64,000 nt of DNA from NCBI RefSeq assembly GCF_000737695.1, contig NZ_JPRM01000013.1, positions 1-64,000 on the forward strand, in the 5' to 3' direction. Shown piece by piece: positions 48,972 through 58,141 of this stretch. Both the position numbers and the translations under genes were made by a program. The notes below the pieces were generated by a model. It was not told the origin of the DNA, made no database searches, and was given only the letters and a program-made list of their open reading frames with translations. The stretch's first letter is position 1; every line of letters starts with the position of its first letter. The DNA comes from Flavobacterium hydatis (GTDB lineage: Bacteria; Bacteroidota; Bacteroidia; Flavobacteriales; Flavobacteriaceae).

Positions 48972-50600
48972 TTATACCTGAATAACGCCTAGGTTAAATG
49001 GTTTTAAGATAGGAGCGTGATTTGCGGCTTCTATTCCCATAGAAATCCATGTGCGTGTATCTAGAGGATCTATAATAGCATCTGTCCATAATCGGGAAGC
49101 TGCATAATATGGAGAAACCTGTTCGTCGTAGCGTGCTTTTATTTTTGCAAATAATTCAGCCTCTTTGGCTTCGTCTACAATTTCTCCTTTTGATTTTAGA
49201 GATGAAGCTTCGATTTGTGCTAATACTTTTGCTGCCTGTGTTCCTCCCATTACTGCTAGCTCAGCACTTGGCCAAGCAAAAATAAGTCTTGGATCATAGG
49301 CTTTGCCACACATAGCGTAATTTCCAGCTCCGTATGAGTTACCAACGATAACAGTAAATTTTGGAACTACCGAATTACTTACGGCATTTACCATTTTAGC
49401 CCCATCTTTTATAATTCCTCCATGTTCAGATTTGGATCCTACCATGAAGCCAGTTACATCTTGTACAAAAACTAATGGAATTTTTTTCTGATTACAATTA
49501 GCAATAAAACGAGTTGCTTTATCTGCGCTATCAGAGTAAATAACTCCGCCAAATTGCATTTCGCCTTTAGCAGTTTTCACTACTTTTCTTTGATTAGCAA
49601 CAATTCCTACTGCCCAACCATCTATTCGTGCATAACCAGTAATTAATGATTGGCCATAACCTTCTTTATAGGCTTCAAATTCCGAATTGTCAACCATACG
49701 CTTAATGATTTCCATCATATCGTATTGTTCATTTCGGGCTTTAGGTAAAATACCATAAATTTCTTTTGGGTCTAACGCTGGTTTTTCTGCTTTAATACGG
49801 CTATAACCTGCTTTGTCATAATCACCAATTTTATCTACAATATTTTTTATTTTATCTAATGCGTCTTTATCATCTTTGGCTTTATAATCGGTAACACCTG
49901 AAATTTCGCAGTGAGTTGTTGCTCCTCCCAAAGTTTCATTGTCGATTGTTTCTCCAATAGCTGCTTTTACCAAATAGCTTCCTGCAAGAAATATACTTCC
50001 TGTTTTATCTACAATTAAAGCTTCATCACTCATGATTGGTAAGTAAGCACCACCAGCAACACAACTACCCATTACGGCTGCGATTTGAGTAATACCCATA
50101 CTACTCATTTGAGCATTGTTTCTAAAAATACGCCCGAAATGCTCTTTGTCTGGAAAAATTTCATCTTGTAATGGCAAATAAACTCCAGCACTATCTACAA
50201 GATAAATGATTGGTAATCTATTTTCCATTGCTATTTCTTGAGCACGTAGATTTTTTTTGGCAGTAATTGGGAACCAGGCACCTGCTTTTACAGTAGCATC
50301 ATTGGCAACAACTACACATTGTTTTCCTCGTACATAACCTATTTTTACTACAACACCACCAGATGGGCATCCTCCATGTTCTGCGTACATTCCTTCTCCA
50401 ACAAAACCTCCAATCTCTATGTTTTTTGAATTTTCATCAAGTAAATAATCAATTCGTTCTCTTGCGGTCATTTTACCTTCGGCATGAAGTTTTTCGATAC
50501 GTTTTTCGCCGCCGCCTAATTTTACCTTAGCAAATTTTTGTTTTAGTTCAGAAAGTAAGAGTTTATTGTGATCTTCGTTTTTATTGAAGTTTAAATCCAT
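48972..50600 (-). CDS. Acyl-CoA carboxylase, carboxyltransferase beta chain
   Basis: About 542 residues from ATG 50600 (MDLNFNKNEDHNK); a start 37 codons upstream is unsupported. The two crotonase-fold halves carry the family's GGGEKRIEKLHAEGKMTARE (residues 28-47), GSCVAGGAYLPIM near residue 180 and GNSYGAGNYAMCGKAYDPR near residue 420. It transfers carboxyl from biotin to an acyl-CoA, probably methylcrotonyl- or propionyl-CoA. The biotin-bearing alpha chain is not in this window. The branch is best called between the two. Confidence 0.88.
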   Translation of the reverse strand: MDLNFNKNEDHNKLLLSELKQKFAKVKLGGGEKRIEKLHAEGKMTARERIDYLLDENSKNIEIGGFVGEGMYAEHGGCPSGGVVVKIGYVRGKQCVVVANDATVKAGAWFPITAKKNLRAQEIAMENRLPIIYLVDSAGVYLPLQDEIFPDKEHFGRIFRNNAQMSSMGITQIAAVMGSCVAGGAYLPIMSDEALIVDKTGSIFLAGSYLVKAAIGETIDNETLGGATTHCEISGVTDYKAKDDKDALDKIKNIVDKIGDYDKAGYSRIKAEKPALDPKEIYGILPKARNEQYDMMEIIKRMVDNSEFEAYKEGYGQSLITGYARIDGWAVGIVANQRKVVKTAKGEMQFGGVIYSDSADKATRFIANCNQKKIPLVFVQDVTGFMVGSKSEHGGIIKDGAKMVNAVSNSVVPKFTVIVGNSYGAGNYAMCGKAYDPRLIFAWPSAELAVMGGTQAAKVLAQIEASSLKSKGEIVDEAKEAELFAKIKARYDEQVSPYYAASRLWTDAIIDPLDTRTWISMGIEAANHAPILKPFNLGVIQV

Positions 50601-50720
50601 AATAATATAGTTTTTTAACAAAATAGTGTCTGCTAATTTACGAAATCGATCGAAATAAACAGTATAATTAATTTGTTTTACAAAATGAAACTGTAAAGTG
50701 TTCAGAGACAATTATAAACA

Positions 50721-50749
50721 AAAAAAAACAGAAGCGAACTTCTGTTTTT
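50721..50749 (-). terminator. Terminator between lpxD and the carboxylase gene
   Basis: AAAAACAGAAG (50724-50734) pairs with CTTCTGTTTTT (50739-50749) around CGAA. A-runs and T-runs on both sides make it usable for lpxD on the minus strand. Confidence 0.88.
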
Positions 50750-50772
50750 CTTATATATGAAGAATTCTATTT

Positions 50773-51771
50773 TTATTTTTTAGAATCGCAAACTAATCGT
50801 TTTAAGATTGCCCATTGTTTTAAGGCGTCACGTGCTTCTACAGCTGGATATCCTAACATGGTTTTGCCAGCAGGAATATCTCCGGTAACTCCAGATCCTG
50901 CACCAACAATAGCTCCATCGCCAATAGTTGTATGATCTTTTATCGATGCACTTCCTCCAATAATAACTCCGTTTCCTAATGTTACTGATCCTGCTAAGCC
51001 ACTATTTCCAGCCATGATACAAAATTTACCAAGCTTACTGTTATGACCAATTTGAACTAAATTATCAATTTTACAACCATCTCCAAGAATTGTAGAGCTA
51101 AATTTACCACGATCAACACATGAATTTGCGCCAATTTCTACTCCGTTTCCTATAATTACATTTCCGATTTGTGGAATTTTAACTAATCCTTTTTCACTAC
51201 ATGGACGAAATCCGAAACCATCAGCTCCAATAGTTGCATTAGGATGTATGATACAATCATTACCAATATGACAACGCTCACGAATTACTGTTCCAGACCA
51301 TATAATTGTATTTTTTCCGATAGTAGATTCGTCAAGAATGGTAACGTTTGGATAAACAGTTACATTATTTCCTAATTTTACTTTAGGACCAATGTAGCAT
51401 CCTGCACCAATACGAACACCTTCACCAATAATTGCAGACTCGTCTACAACTGCTCTAACATGGATGTTATTATGGAATATAGGTGTAGGTGGGGCAAAAA
51501 GAGCTAAGATTTGAGACATTGCTAAATCTGCGTTTTTTACTTTTATAAACGCGCGATTTTCTCCTGGTTCTATCGAAATATCTTCATTAACAACAGCTAC
51601 GCTTGCTTTGGAGTCTTGCCAGTGTTTTTCGTATTTTTTATTTCCAATGAACGAAATTTCGGTATTGGTGGCTTTGTCTAATTGTTCTGTTGCGGTAATG
51701 TTCTGTGAAGTATTACCATAAATAACACCATTAATTACTTCATTAAGCTCTTGGATAGAATAGGATTTCAT
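50773..51771 (-). CDS. lpxD: UDP-3-O-acylglucosamine N-acyltransferase LpxD
   Basis: A 332-residue lipid A enzyme that N-acylates UDP-3-O-acylglucosamine with hydroxyacyl-ACP. The N-terminal uridine-binding domain (residues 1-95) is followed by hexapeptide repeats (about residues 100-290). The catalytic His is expected in LVQIGHNSKLGKF near residue 238. The C-terminal helix RDALKQWAILKRL is typical. It stands alone here rather than with lpxA or fabZ, so this may be the second lpxD that many Bacteroidota carry. Confidence 0.9.
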   Translation of the reverse strand: MKSYSIQELNEVINGVIYGNTSQNITATEQLDKATNTEISFIGNKKYEKHWQDSKASVAVVNEDISIEPGENRAFIKVKNADLAMSQILALFAPPTPIFHNNIHVRAVVDESAIIGEGVRIGAGCYIGPKVKLGNNVTVYPNVTILDESTIGKNTIIWSGTVIRERCHIGNDCIIHPNATIGADGFGFRPCSEKGLVKIPQIGNVIIGNGVEIGANSCVDRGKFSSTILGDGCKIDNLVQIGHNSKLGKFCIMAGNSGLAGSVTLGNGVIIGGSASIKDHTTIGDGAIVGAGSGVTGDIPAGKTMLGYPAVEARDALKQWAILKRLVCDSKK

Positions 51772-52102
51772 TTATTGTTTTATAGTTTTAGGGGATTAGC
51801 GGTATTTTTTGCCAAATAAAATCAATTAGTATTTAATTACCTAATTATATTTTGATGTATTTTAATAAAAAGATAAAATAACAATTCCATTATTAGAAAA
51901 ACGTTATTAAATCTATTAAAATGTTAACAGTTTTTTGATTTGCTATTATAAAAGTTGTCTTTTAGTTTTTTTATAACAGAATGCCGTTATATATGAAAAG
52001 GTTAGGTGAAATGAGCATGAATGATATAAGATTTAATAGTAAACATATAAATGTAGCAGCCTTTTAAGCAGTATTTTTATGATAAAATTTAACTAAAAAT
52101 TC
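51772..52102. other. 331-bp gene-less region
   Basis: AT-rich spacer between divergent lpxD and pldA. No reading frame, palindrome with a long stem or clear TAnnTTTG box was found on either strand. It presumably holds both promoters. Confidence 0.6.
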
Positions 52103-53011
52103 ATGAAATTATTTTCTATTAAAAAAATACTGTTTTTCTTGTTATTTAATTCCTTTTTAGCTTATTCTCAGGTTAAAGACTTATTTAGTAAGCCTAATAA
52201 ACTTCATACAATATCAGAGAGATGGGAATTAACTCCAGAATCTTCTAACGGAACATTTTTAATAACTCCATATAAGTCTATTTATATTTTGCCTGCTAAT
52301 TGGTATAGTTCGCCAAATGAGCAACCTTATTCTGGAAACGGAAAGCCAGAATATGTTGCGCCTCCAGGAACGAATTATAATAATATAGAAACAAAGTTTC
52401 AGCTTAGTTTTAAAACAAAAATCTTTCATAATCTACTTTTTGGAAAAGGCGATTTGTGGGTTGGATATACGCAAGCATCGCAATGGCAAATCTATAATGA
52501 GAGTTTGTCAAGGCCATTTAGAGAAATTAATTATGAACCAGAAGTTATTTTTAATTATCCACTTAATTTTAAAGTTTTAGGGTTTAATATGAGAATGGCT
52601 GGTGTTGCATTTAATCATGAATCAAACGGAAAAGGTTTGCCTTTTTCTAGAAGTTGGAATAGGATTATATTTCATCTAGGATTTGATCGTGATAATTGGA
52701 GTGTTTATGTAAGACCTTGGCTTAGGCTTCGTTCTGAAAAAGATGATAACCCAGATATTGCTCAATATATAGGGCGTGGAGATATAAATATTATTTATAC
52801 AAATAATAAAAGCATCTTTACTTTTACGGGAAGTAATAATTTAAATTTTGATAGAAATAGAGGGAATGCGGCTTTTTCATTGTCATATCCCATTGCGGGT
52901 AATTTAAAAGGATATCTTTTGGTTACACATGGCTATGGAGAAACGCTGATCGATTATAATAATTTGCAAACTACAGTAGGAATTGGTGTTTCTTTAATCG
53001 GACCCTTATAG
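52103..53011 (+). CDS. pldA: Outer-membrane phospholipase A (OMPLA)
   Basis: A 302-residue protein with a signal peptide ending at AYSQ (about residue 23). The catalytic set His172 and Ser174 (FNHESNGKG) and Asn187 (SWNRI) matches OMPLA spacing. Beta-barrel strands follow, and the protein ends in a strand VGIGVSLIGPL. It hydrolyses phospholipids in the outer leaflet during membrane stress, and needs dimerisation and calcium. It is a single gene, with a hairpin after it and the att-like repeat shortly downstream. Confidence 0.9.
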   Translation: MKLFSIKKILFFLLFNSFLAYSQVKDLFSKPNKLHTISERWELTPESSNGTFLITPYKSIYILPANWYSSPNEQPYSGNGKPEYVAPPGTNYNNIETKFQLSFKTKIFHNLLFGKGDLWVGYTQASQWQIYNESLSRPFREINYEPEVIFNYPLNFKVLGFNMRMAGVAFNHESNGKGLPFSRSWNRIIFHLGFDRDNWSVYVRPWLRLRSEKDDNPDIAQYIGRGDINIIYTNNKSIFTFTGSNNLNFDRNRGNAAFSLSYPIAGNLKGYLLVTHGYGETLIDYNNLQTTVGIGVSLIGPL

Positions 53012-53020
53012 GTAAAAGAA

Positions 53021-53043
53021 AACCCAGCATAAAATACTGGGTT
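53021..53043 (-). terminator. Hairpin between pldA and the cytochrome lipoprotein
   Basis: AACCCAG (53021-53027) pairs with CTGGGTT (53037-53043). The T-rich tail is better on the minus strand, but it may serve both directions. Confidence 0.6.
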
Positions 53044-53067
53044 AACTATTTGTTTAATTAAGATTTA

Positions 53068-53116
53068 TCTTCTTCTTTTTGTCCCATCATCATTAAGAAT
53101 GCTTTAAGGAAAGGAT
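53068..53116. repeat. 49-bp direct repeat, left copy of the prfB 3' end
   Basis: Identical over 49 bases to 54934-54982, which is the 3' end of prfB. On the minus strand it would read [13 protein letters not shown], the RF2 tail, followed by Lys-Ser and a stop. Nothing upstream of the core is RF2-like. It resembles the far attachment site of an integrated segment. Confidence 0.85.
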
Positions 53117-53143
53117 TTACAATCAAAATATTTAAACAGTTTT

Positions 53144-54634
53144 TTAATTTTTAGCTACGATCTTAGTGTTATGTAGTCTGAATTTTTTTATAGCATCTAC
53201 ATTTCTCTTTACTAATTTCTTTTGTTCGAGAGAGTTATACATGTTGTTTTGTTTGCCCTTTTGCGCAGAATCAAAAGCAGGAATTGATTGAAGAGCCGTG
53301 ACCATATCATAGTCTAATGCTACTTGGTATGGTCCTGAATCAAAAGGGATATTACCATAATCATCCCTAAACCATAAATTCCATTTTGGGCTGCCTGGAG
53401 TGTAAATATGCAATGTGTCATATTCTATTTTATTTACAGTGACAGATACCATATTTCCAGGGAATACGAATGATTTAAGCGGGGCCTGGGCAGGACTGTG
53501 ACAGCTCATACAAGAGGATACTGCAAGATTTTTATATTTTTTATTTGTTGAGCTATCAAAAGCATTTTGAACAACAGCTCCATCATTTGGTCCACTCAAT
53601 CTACCGCCCCAACCTAATGTTTCTTTACTGTATTCAGGTGCATTTGGATTAATTACTGTTTCATATAATTTAGGGTAAGGAGGTTTAACAGGACTATTAA
53701 CTGCAGGGTCATTACCCCACATCGCGCCTAATGGTACCATATTGTCCCAATCCCACAATAATCTTTTAGCTTTGTCCTTTGGAGGATCCATTCTAGGATT
53801 CATTTTGTATACAAAAGTAGAAAATACCCATCCTGTTTTTGGAGATGTTTTGCTATCCTTGACTATAACATCCATTTGAAAAAAACTAACTTTACGCATC
53901 TGATATCCAGATTTTGGGTTCTCTTTTGTAGCAATTGTATCATAAATGTTAAAGGTTTGTGCGTTTTTTAGTACTGGCCAGTTTGGATAATTGATGTTTG
54001 AAAAAGCAAATTTCACAATTATGCTACCTTCCTTGAATTGTGCTGCATCTTTGACAAGATTTACTTTTTGACCAGTTTTTCCCCAAATCTGCCCTAAGGT
54101 ATATGCAGCTGTAGAATCGTATAAAACTAATGCATATCCTGCTTCATCTTCTTTTAGTGTTTTGAACATATTTGCCGGATTTCCATTACCTAAATAGGCG
54201 CCTAAAATAGCCTCTCTTTGTAATCCTAACCAAGGTTCATTGAACCAACCATATTTTGCAGCTTTCCATTTTTTATTGTCTGCGAAAAAAGGCAATATAT
54301 TTGGAGCAATATGACTTTTTAATGAATCCATGTAAGCAAATGCATTTGATTCAGAGATTGGTTGACCTTTTAGAGCTTGTTGCCAAGAAGGGTTAACAAC
54401 GGGTTTGACTTTAGTGGGGTAATCATGACTGAGTACGAAAAGGGGGGCATTATATTGTTGTTGTGATGGTACTGAATCCCGATGGTTTAAAAATGCACGA
54501 TTAGTTTCTGGAAGTTCCAAATTAGAATATGTTTTGTCTTCTTTGGATTTGCTGTTTTTACCACAGCTGTATATTACAAGGATTATGAGGGACAGTATAG
54601 TCAAAACAGTAGAAAAAGTTGATTTTGTTTTCAT
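53144..54634 (-). CDS. Lipoprotein c-type cytochrome of unknown role
   Basis: A 496-residue protein with a lipobox-like VIYSC (Cys24), so probably anchored in an outer or inner membrane. One heme c motif, CMSCH (Cys375, Cys378, His379), lies late in the chain in SSCMSCHSPAQAP. The first 370 residues are beta-rich with no enzyme motif I know. It is bounded by the 49-bp repeats of the prfB end, with no other gene between them, which suggests acquisition. It may carry electrons in the periplasm; the partner is unknown. Confidence 0.8.
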   Translation of the reverse strand: MKTKSTFSTVLTILSLIILVIYSCGKNSKSKEDKTYSNLELPETNRAFLNHRDSVPSQQQYNAPLFVLSHDYPTKVKPVVNPSWQQALKGQPISESNAFAYMDSLKSHIAPNILPFFADNKKWKAAKYGWFNEPWLGLQREAILGAYLGNGNPANMFKTLKEDEAGYALVLYDSTAAYTLGQIWGKTGQKVNLVKDAAQFKEGSIIVKFAFSNINYPNWPVLKNAQTFNIYDTIATKENPKSGYQMRKVSFFQMDVIVKDSKTSPKTGWVFSTFVYKMNPRMDPPKDKAKRLLWDWDNMVPLGAMWGNDPAVNSPVKPPYPKLYETVINPNAPEYSKETLGWGGRLSGPNDGAVVQNAFDSSTNKKYKNLAVSSCMSCHSPAQAPLKSFVFPGNMVSVTVNKIEYDTLHIYTPGSPKWNLWFRDDYGNIPFDSGPYQVALDYDMVTALQSIPAFDSAQKGKQNNMYNSLEQKKLVKRNVDAIKKFRLHNTKIVAKN

Positions 54635-54860
54635 AAGATTTATAATTTGGGGCTATTAATTTATGTAAATCAATTTGTTTTATTAAAAAAGTAAAGTAAA
54701 CTTACAATGAAAAAGTCAACTTTTTCTTATTTGAACGAAAAACAGGTATTTATACTTGAATGTAAAACAGTGATTTATGAGGTGAGTAAGAATTGAAATC
54801 AAGTTGTTTGAAACAAGAAAATCTTAATGCTTAGATATTTTAAACGATGTTTAGAATTAT

Positions 54861-54897
54861 AAAAAAAAACCTCTAAAATCAATGACTTTAGAGGTTT
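54861..54897 (-). terminator. Terminator of prfB
   Basis: AAACCTCTAAA (54867-54877) pairs with TTTAGAGGTTT (54887-54897). On the minus strand a T-run follows. Confidence 0.88.
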
Positions 54898-54926
54898 GTA
54901 TTTTGTAAATGTTTAAGAGATGAGAT

Positions 54927-56028
54927 TTATTCGTCTTCTTCTTTTTGTCCCATCATCATTAAGAATGCTTTAAGGAAAGGATCGATTTCGCCGTTCATAA
55001 CGCCATCAACATCGCTGGTTTCATAACCTGTACGAACATCTTTGACTAATTTATACGGTTGCATTACATAATTTCGAATTTGTGACCCCCATTCTATTTT
55101 CATTTTTCCAGCTTCGATATCGGCACGTTGTGCTTGCTGTTTCTTTAATTCGATTTCGTATAACTGAGATCGTAACATTTGCATGGCACGTTGTCTGTTA
55201 TCTTGTTGAGATCTTGTTTCAGAACATTGAATTTGAATTCCTGTTGGTTTGTGAACTAATTGTACTTTGGTTTCAACCTTATTTACGTTTTGCCCTCCTG
55301 CGCCACTAGAGCGAGAAGTTGTAATTTCGATATCAGCAGGATTAATATCAATTTCGATACTATCATCAACAAGCGGATAAACATATACAGATGCAAATGA
55401 GGTATGGCGTTTGGCATTGCTATCAAAAGGAGAGATTCTAACTAAACGATGTACACCGTTTTCTCCTTTTAGATAACCAAAAGAATAGTCTCCTTCAAAC
55501 TCTAGGGTAACAGTTTTAATTCCTGCGACCTCACCAGCCTGAAAGTTAAGTTCTTTTATTTTGTAACCATAACTTTCGCCCCACATCATATACATACGCA
55601 TAAGCATTCCTGCCCAATCGCAACTTTCGGTTCCGCCAGCACCAGCAGTAATTTGAACTACGGCGCTTAAGCTATCTCCTTCATCAGATAACATGTTCTT
55701 GAACTCGATGTTTTCAATATGTTGTTGTGCGGCTTTATAATGCTCGTCTAATTCTTCAGCCGAAAGTCCTCCTTCTCTGTAAAAATCATAGGCAATTTGT
55801 AACTCATCAGTAAGTTCGATGGCTTTGTTATAATCTTCGATCCATTTTTTCTTGTTTCTTAGATTTTTTACAATAACCTCAGCTTCTTTTGCATTGTTCC
55901 AGAAATCTGGTGCAAAAGTTTTTTCCTCTTCGTTGGCGATTTCAATTAATTTGGCATCAACGTCAAAGATACCTCCTCAACGCACCAAGGCGCTCTACAA
56001 TACCTTTTATTTGTTCGGTAGTTGTCAT
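54927..56028 (-). CDS. prfB: Peptide chain release factor 2 with programmed +1 frameshift
   Basis: The zero frame starts at ATG 56028 and runs 21 codons ([20 protein letters not shown] then Leu) to TGA at 55965-55963. A Shine-Dalgarno-like AGGAGG (55977-55972) before CTTTGAC causes the well-known +1 shift, and the second frame continues from Asp (55964) to the stop at 54927-54929. The joined protein has about 366 residues, as in E. coli. The stop-codon-reading SPF (RISPFDSN) and the GGQ motif ([11 protein letters not shown]) are intact. RF2 terminates at UGA and UAA, and the shift is autoregulated by RF2 level. Confidence 0.95.
54934..54982. repeat. 49-bp direct repeat, right copy inside prfB
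   Basis: The last codons of prfB; identical over 49 bases to 53068-53116. The two copies flank a 1.8-kb segment with one cytochrome lipoprotein gene. Confidence 0.85.
55962..55977 (-). promoter_or_regulatory. RF2 frameshift signal
   Basis: AGGAGG, spacer TAT and CTTTGAC on the minus strand: slippery CTT, in-frame TGA and following C, with a Shine-Dalgarno-like spur. This is one of the few Shine-Dalgarno-like sequences in the window. Confidence 0.93.
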
Positions 56029-56105
56029 AAATTAATAGTAGTTTTATGTTTTATAAATATTATGCTAATTCAGTTTTATATAAGTAAAAACGTAATTATG
56101 CTGGA

Positions 56106-56113
56106 CAAAAATA
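56106..56113 (-). promoter_or_regulatory. TAnnTTTG box before prfB
   Basis: On the minus strand this reads TATTTTTG, 77 bp before the ATG at 56028. Confidence 0.45.
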
Positions 56114-56153
56114 AGATATAGTTTTTAGAATACGGAAATAAATTTCATTAGAG
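56112..56153 (+). repeat. Degraded copy of the threonine aldolase 5' end
   Basis: Over about 42 bases it matches 56405-56446 with about six differences and one single-base gap. The real copy includes GGAAATAAATTTAATTAG; this one has GGAAATAAATTTCATTAG and an ACG in place of the ATG. It cannot start the protein. Confidence 0.65.
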
Positions 56154-56384
56154 AAAAAAGAATGCTAAAAGTTTATGTTGTAAATTAATATCTTGTAAAA
56201 AGTAATGGATGATATATATAATACAGAAATGATTTTTTAAAATTAGTTAGCCAATTTTTAAATTTATTTAAAACTATTGATGTCTGTTTATATGTTTTTT
56301 ATAAATAATACGTTAATTTGGTTCTGATGTTATTTACGAGTTAAATTTTATCAAAACTTGCTCAAAATAACTATTAGTAATACG

Positions 56385-56392
56385 TAATTTTG
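56385..56392 (+). promoter_or_regulatory. TAnnTTTG box before the aldolase
   Basis: TAATTTTG lies 32 bp before the ATG at 56425, with a TTG at 56358-56360. Confidence 0.5.
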
Positions 56393-56424
56393 TTGTGTGA
56401 AATTAAGATACAGTCTTTAAGAAT

Positions 56425-57444
56425 ATGGAAATAAATTTAATTAGCGATACCATTACCAAACCTAGTGTTGAAATGTTACAATACATGTTCAATGCTAAAG
56501 TAGGTGACGATGTTTACAAGCAAGACCCAACGGTTATTGAACTTGAAGCTGGAATAGCAACAATGTTTGGTATGGAAGCAGGGTTATTTTTTCCATCTGG
56601 AACCATGGCCAATCAAACCGCAATAAAATTACATACACAACCCGGAGAGCAATTAATTGCCGATAAATATGCACACGTTTTTCATTATGAAGGAGGAGGA
56701 GCTTCGTTTAATAGTGGGGTTTCTTGTTGCTTATTAGATGGTCATCGAGGCATGATAACTGCAGAGCAGGTTGCAGGAGCAATTAATGATCCTGAGTTTT
56801 ATCATAGTCCGTTAACGAGTTTAGTATGTGTGGAGAATACCACTAATAAAGGAGGAGGAGCATGTTATGAACTTGAAGAATTAAGAAAAATAAAACAAGT
56901 TTGTGATGCTAATAATTTAAAATTCCACTTAGATGGAGCTAGAATTTGGAATGCCTTAGTTGCAAAAAGACAAGATCCAAAAGAATTTGGAAAAATATTC
57001 GATACTATTTCGGTTTGTTTTTCAAAAGGATTAGGTGCTCCAATTGGTTCTATGTTATTAGGAAGCAAAGCAGATATAAAAAGAGCATTAAGAATCCGAA
57101 AAATGTTAGGAGGAGGAATGCGTCAGGTTGGTTATTTGGCGGCAGCTGCAATTTTTGCCCTAGAAAATAACTTGGAAAGATTGGCAGAAGATCATCGGAG
57201 AGCAAAAGAAATTGCGGCAGTTTTACTGACAAAACATTGGGTTGCTTCGGTAGAACCTGTAGAGACAAATATTTTGATTTTCTCTTTGCAACCAAATTTT
57301 AGTGATGAGCTTTTGATAGAAAAATTAAAACAAAAAAATATTTCGATAAGTTCAATGGGGAACGGAAAACTTAGGATTGTTACGCATCTTGATTATAGAC
57401 AAGTAATGCATACTTATGTTTTAGAAACACTTCAGAAGTTTTAG
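56425..57444 (+). CDS. ltaE: Low-specificity threonine aldolase
   Basis: A 339-residue PLP enzyme of the fold-type I beta-eliminating family. It splits threonine or allo-threonine to glycine and acetaldehyde. PLP binds Lys201 in CFSKGLGAPIGS, with FHLDGARIWNA near residues 168-178 giving the Asp and Arg contacts. Length is normal. It is a single gene that converges with ybaB across a GGTTCAAAG-type repeat. A degraded copy of its start lies about 293 bp upstream. Confidence 0.93.
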   Translation: MEINLISDTITKPSVEMLQYMFNAKVGDDVYKQDPTVIELEAGIATMFGMEAGLFFPSGTMANQTAIKLHTQPGEQLIADKYAHVFHYEGGGASFNSGVSCCLLDGHRGMITAEQVAGAINDPEFYHSPLTSLVCVENTTNKGGGACYELEELRKIKQVCDANNLKFHLDGARIWNALVAKRQDPKEFGKIFDTISVCFSKGLGAPIGSMLLGSKADIKRALRIRKMLGGGMRQVGYLAAAAIFALENNLERLAEDHRRAKEIAAVLLTKHWVASVEPVETNILIFSLQPNFSDELLIEKLKQKNISISSMGNGKLRIVTHLDYRQVMHTYVLETLQKF

Positions 57445-57680
57445 AAAAGGTTCAGAGGTTTAAGGAAAGGTACAAAGAAACAAAGGTTCAGAGGTTCAAA
57501 GTTTACTAATTAGTGTAGAATATTGAGTCTTTGAACTTTTTTTTATATTTAAAAAGATTATCTATTTTGCAATAGCATAAATTTTTAAAAGGCTTACTAA
57601 ATAACAAAGGTTCAAAGTTTACTGATTTAGTAAGACCTTTGAACCTTTGTTTCTTTTTTAAACCTCTGAACCTTTTTTCA
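57445..57680. repeat. Second intergenic GGTTCAAAG inverted repeat
   Basis: Left units such as AAAGGTTCAGAGGTTT and AAAGAAACAAAGGTTC (57445-57510) are matched by inverted units (57640-57680, with AACCTCTGAACCTTTTTT). A shorter hairpin (GGTTCAAAGTTTACT with its partner) lies inside near 57605-57645. It fills the gap between convergent ltaE and ybaB and belongs to the same family as 4032-4202. Confidence 0.75.
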
Positions 57681-57683
57681 ATC

Positions 57684-58004
57684 TTATTTAAAAAGATTAT
57701 CCATTCCAGGAATCATCGGCATATCCATTTTTGCGACAGCATCAAGCTCTGTTTGGTTAACATCTGTAGCTTTTTCTATTGCTTTATTTAATGTTACAAT
57801 TAAGTAATCCTCTAATTGTTCTTTATCTTCTAGTAAAGAATCGTCAATTGTAATTGATTTTATTTTTCGGTTAGCTGTCAAAGTAACTTTTAATAATCCA
57901 TCAGCACTTTGTTCGTCTATTAAAACCATATCTAATCGTTTCTTTGTATCTTCAATTTTTTGTTGGGTTTCCTTAAGTTTTCCCATCATTCCCATTAAAT
58001 CCAT
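57684..58004 (-). CDS. YbaB/EbfC nucleoid-associated protein
   Basis: A 106-residue protein of the YbaB/EbfC family. An N-terminal helix ([20 protein letters not shown]) leads to a beta segment ([20 protein letters not shown], about residues 35-54) and a helix with [16 protein letters not shown]. It forms a dimer that binds DNA with low specificity. In other bacteria the gene lies by dnaX and recR; here it stands alone beside a S9 peptidase gene. Residue count is normal. Confidence 0.9.
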   Translation of the reverse strand: MDLMGMMGKLKETQQKIEDTKKRLDMVLIDEQSADGLLKVTLTANRKIKSITIDDSLLEDKEQLEDYLIVTLNKAIEKATDVNQTELDAVAKMDMPMIPGMDNLFK

Positions 58005-58103
58005 TTTCGGTTGTTTTTAAATTATGGAACGAAATTACTAATTCAAATTTAAATTCAAGTGTTAATTAGATAAAAAAGCATTTAGTTACCCGTTCGTTTA
58101 TGT

Positions 58104-58111
58104 TATTTTTG
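58104..58111 (+). promoter_or_regulatory. TAnnTTTG box before the S9 peptidase
   Basis: TATTTTTG lies 30 bp before the ATG at 58142. It overlaps a longer in-frame start at 58100, making that start unlikely. Confidence 0.5.
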
Positions 58112-58141
58112 TACATTCATTTTAAAATTAAAATCCGAAAA

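Larger units (their letters stand above)
56029..56424. other. 396-bp gene-less region with a degraded gene copy
   Basis: It holds the prfB promoter box (56106-56113), a degraded copy of the threonine aldolase start (56112-56153) and the aldolase promoter box (56385-56392). No other coding frame was seen. Confidence 0.7.

Noticed and set aside
53144-54634. A full integrative element with integrase
   Set aside because: Only one gene lies between the 49-bp repeats; no integrase, relaxase or transposase is seen, so only an att-like arrangement is claimed.
54927-56028. prfB appears broken: in-frame TGA after 21 codons
   Set aside because: The AGGAGG spacer CTTTGAC context is the conserved programmed +1 frameshift of release factor 2, and the joined protein has the right length and motifs.
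55852-56121. Plus-strand frame over the prfB start
   Set aside because: It lies mostly antisense to the prfB N-terminal region and has no family feature.
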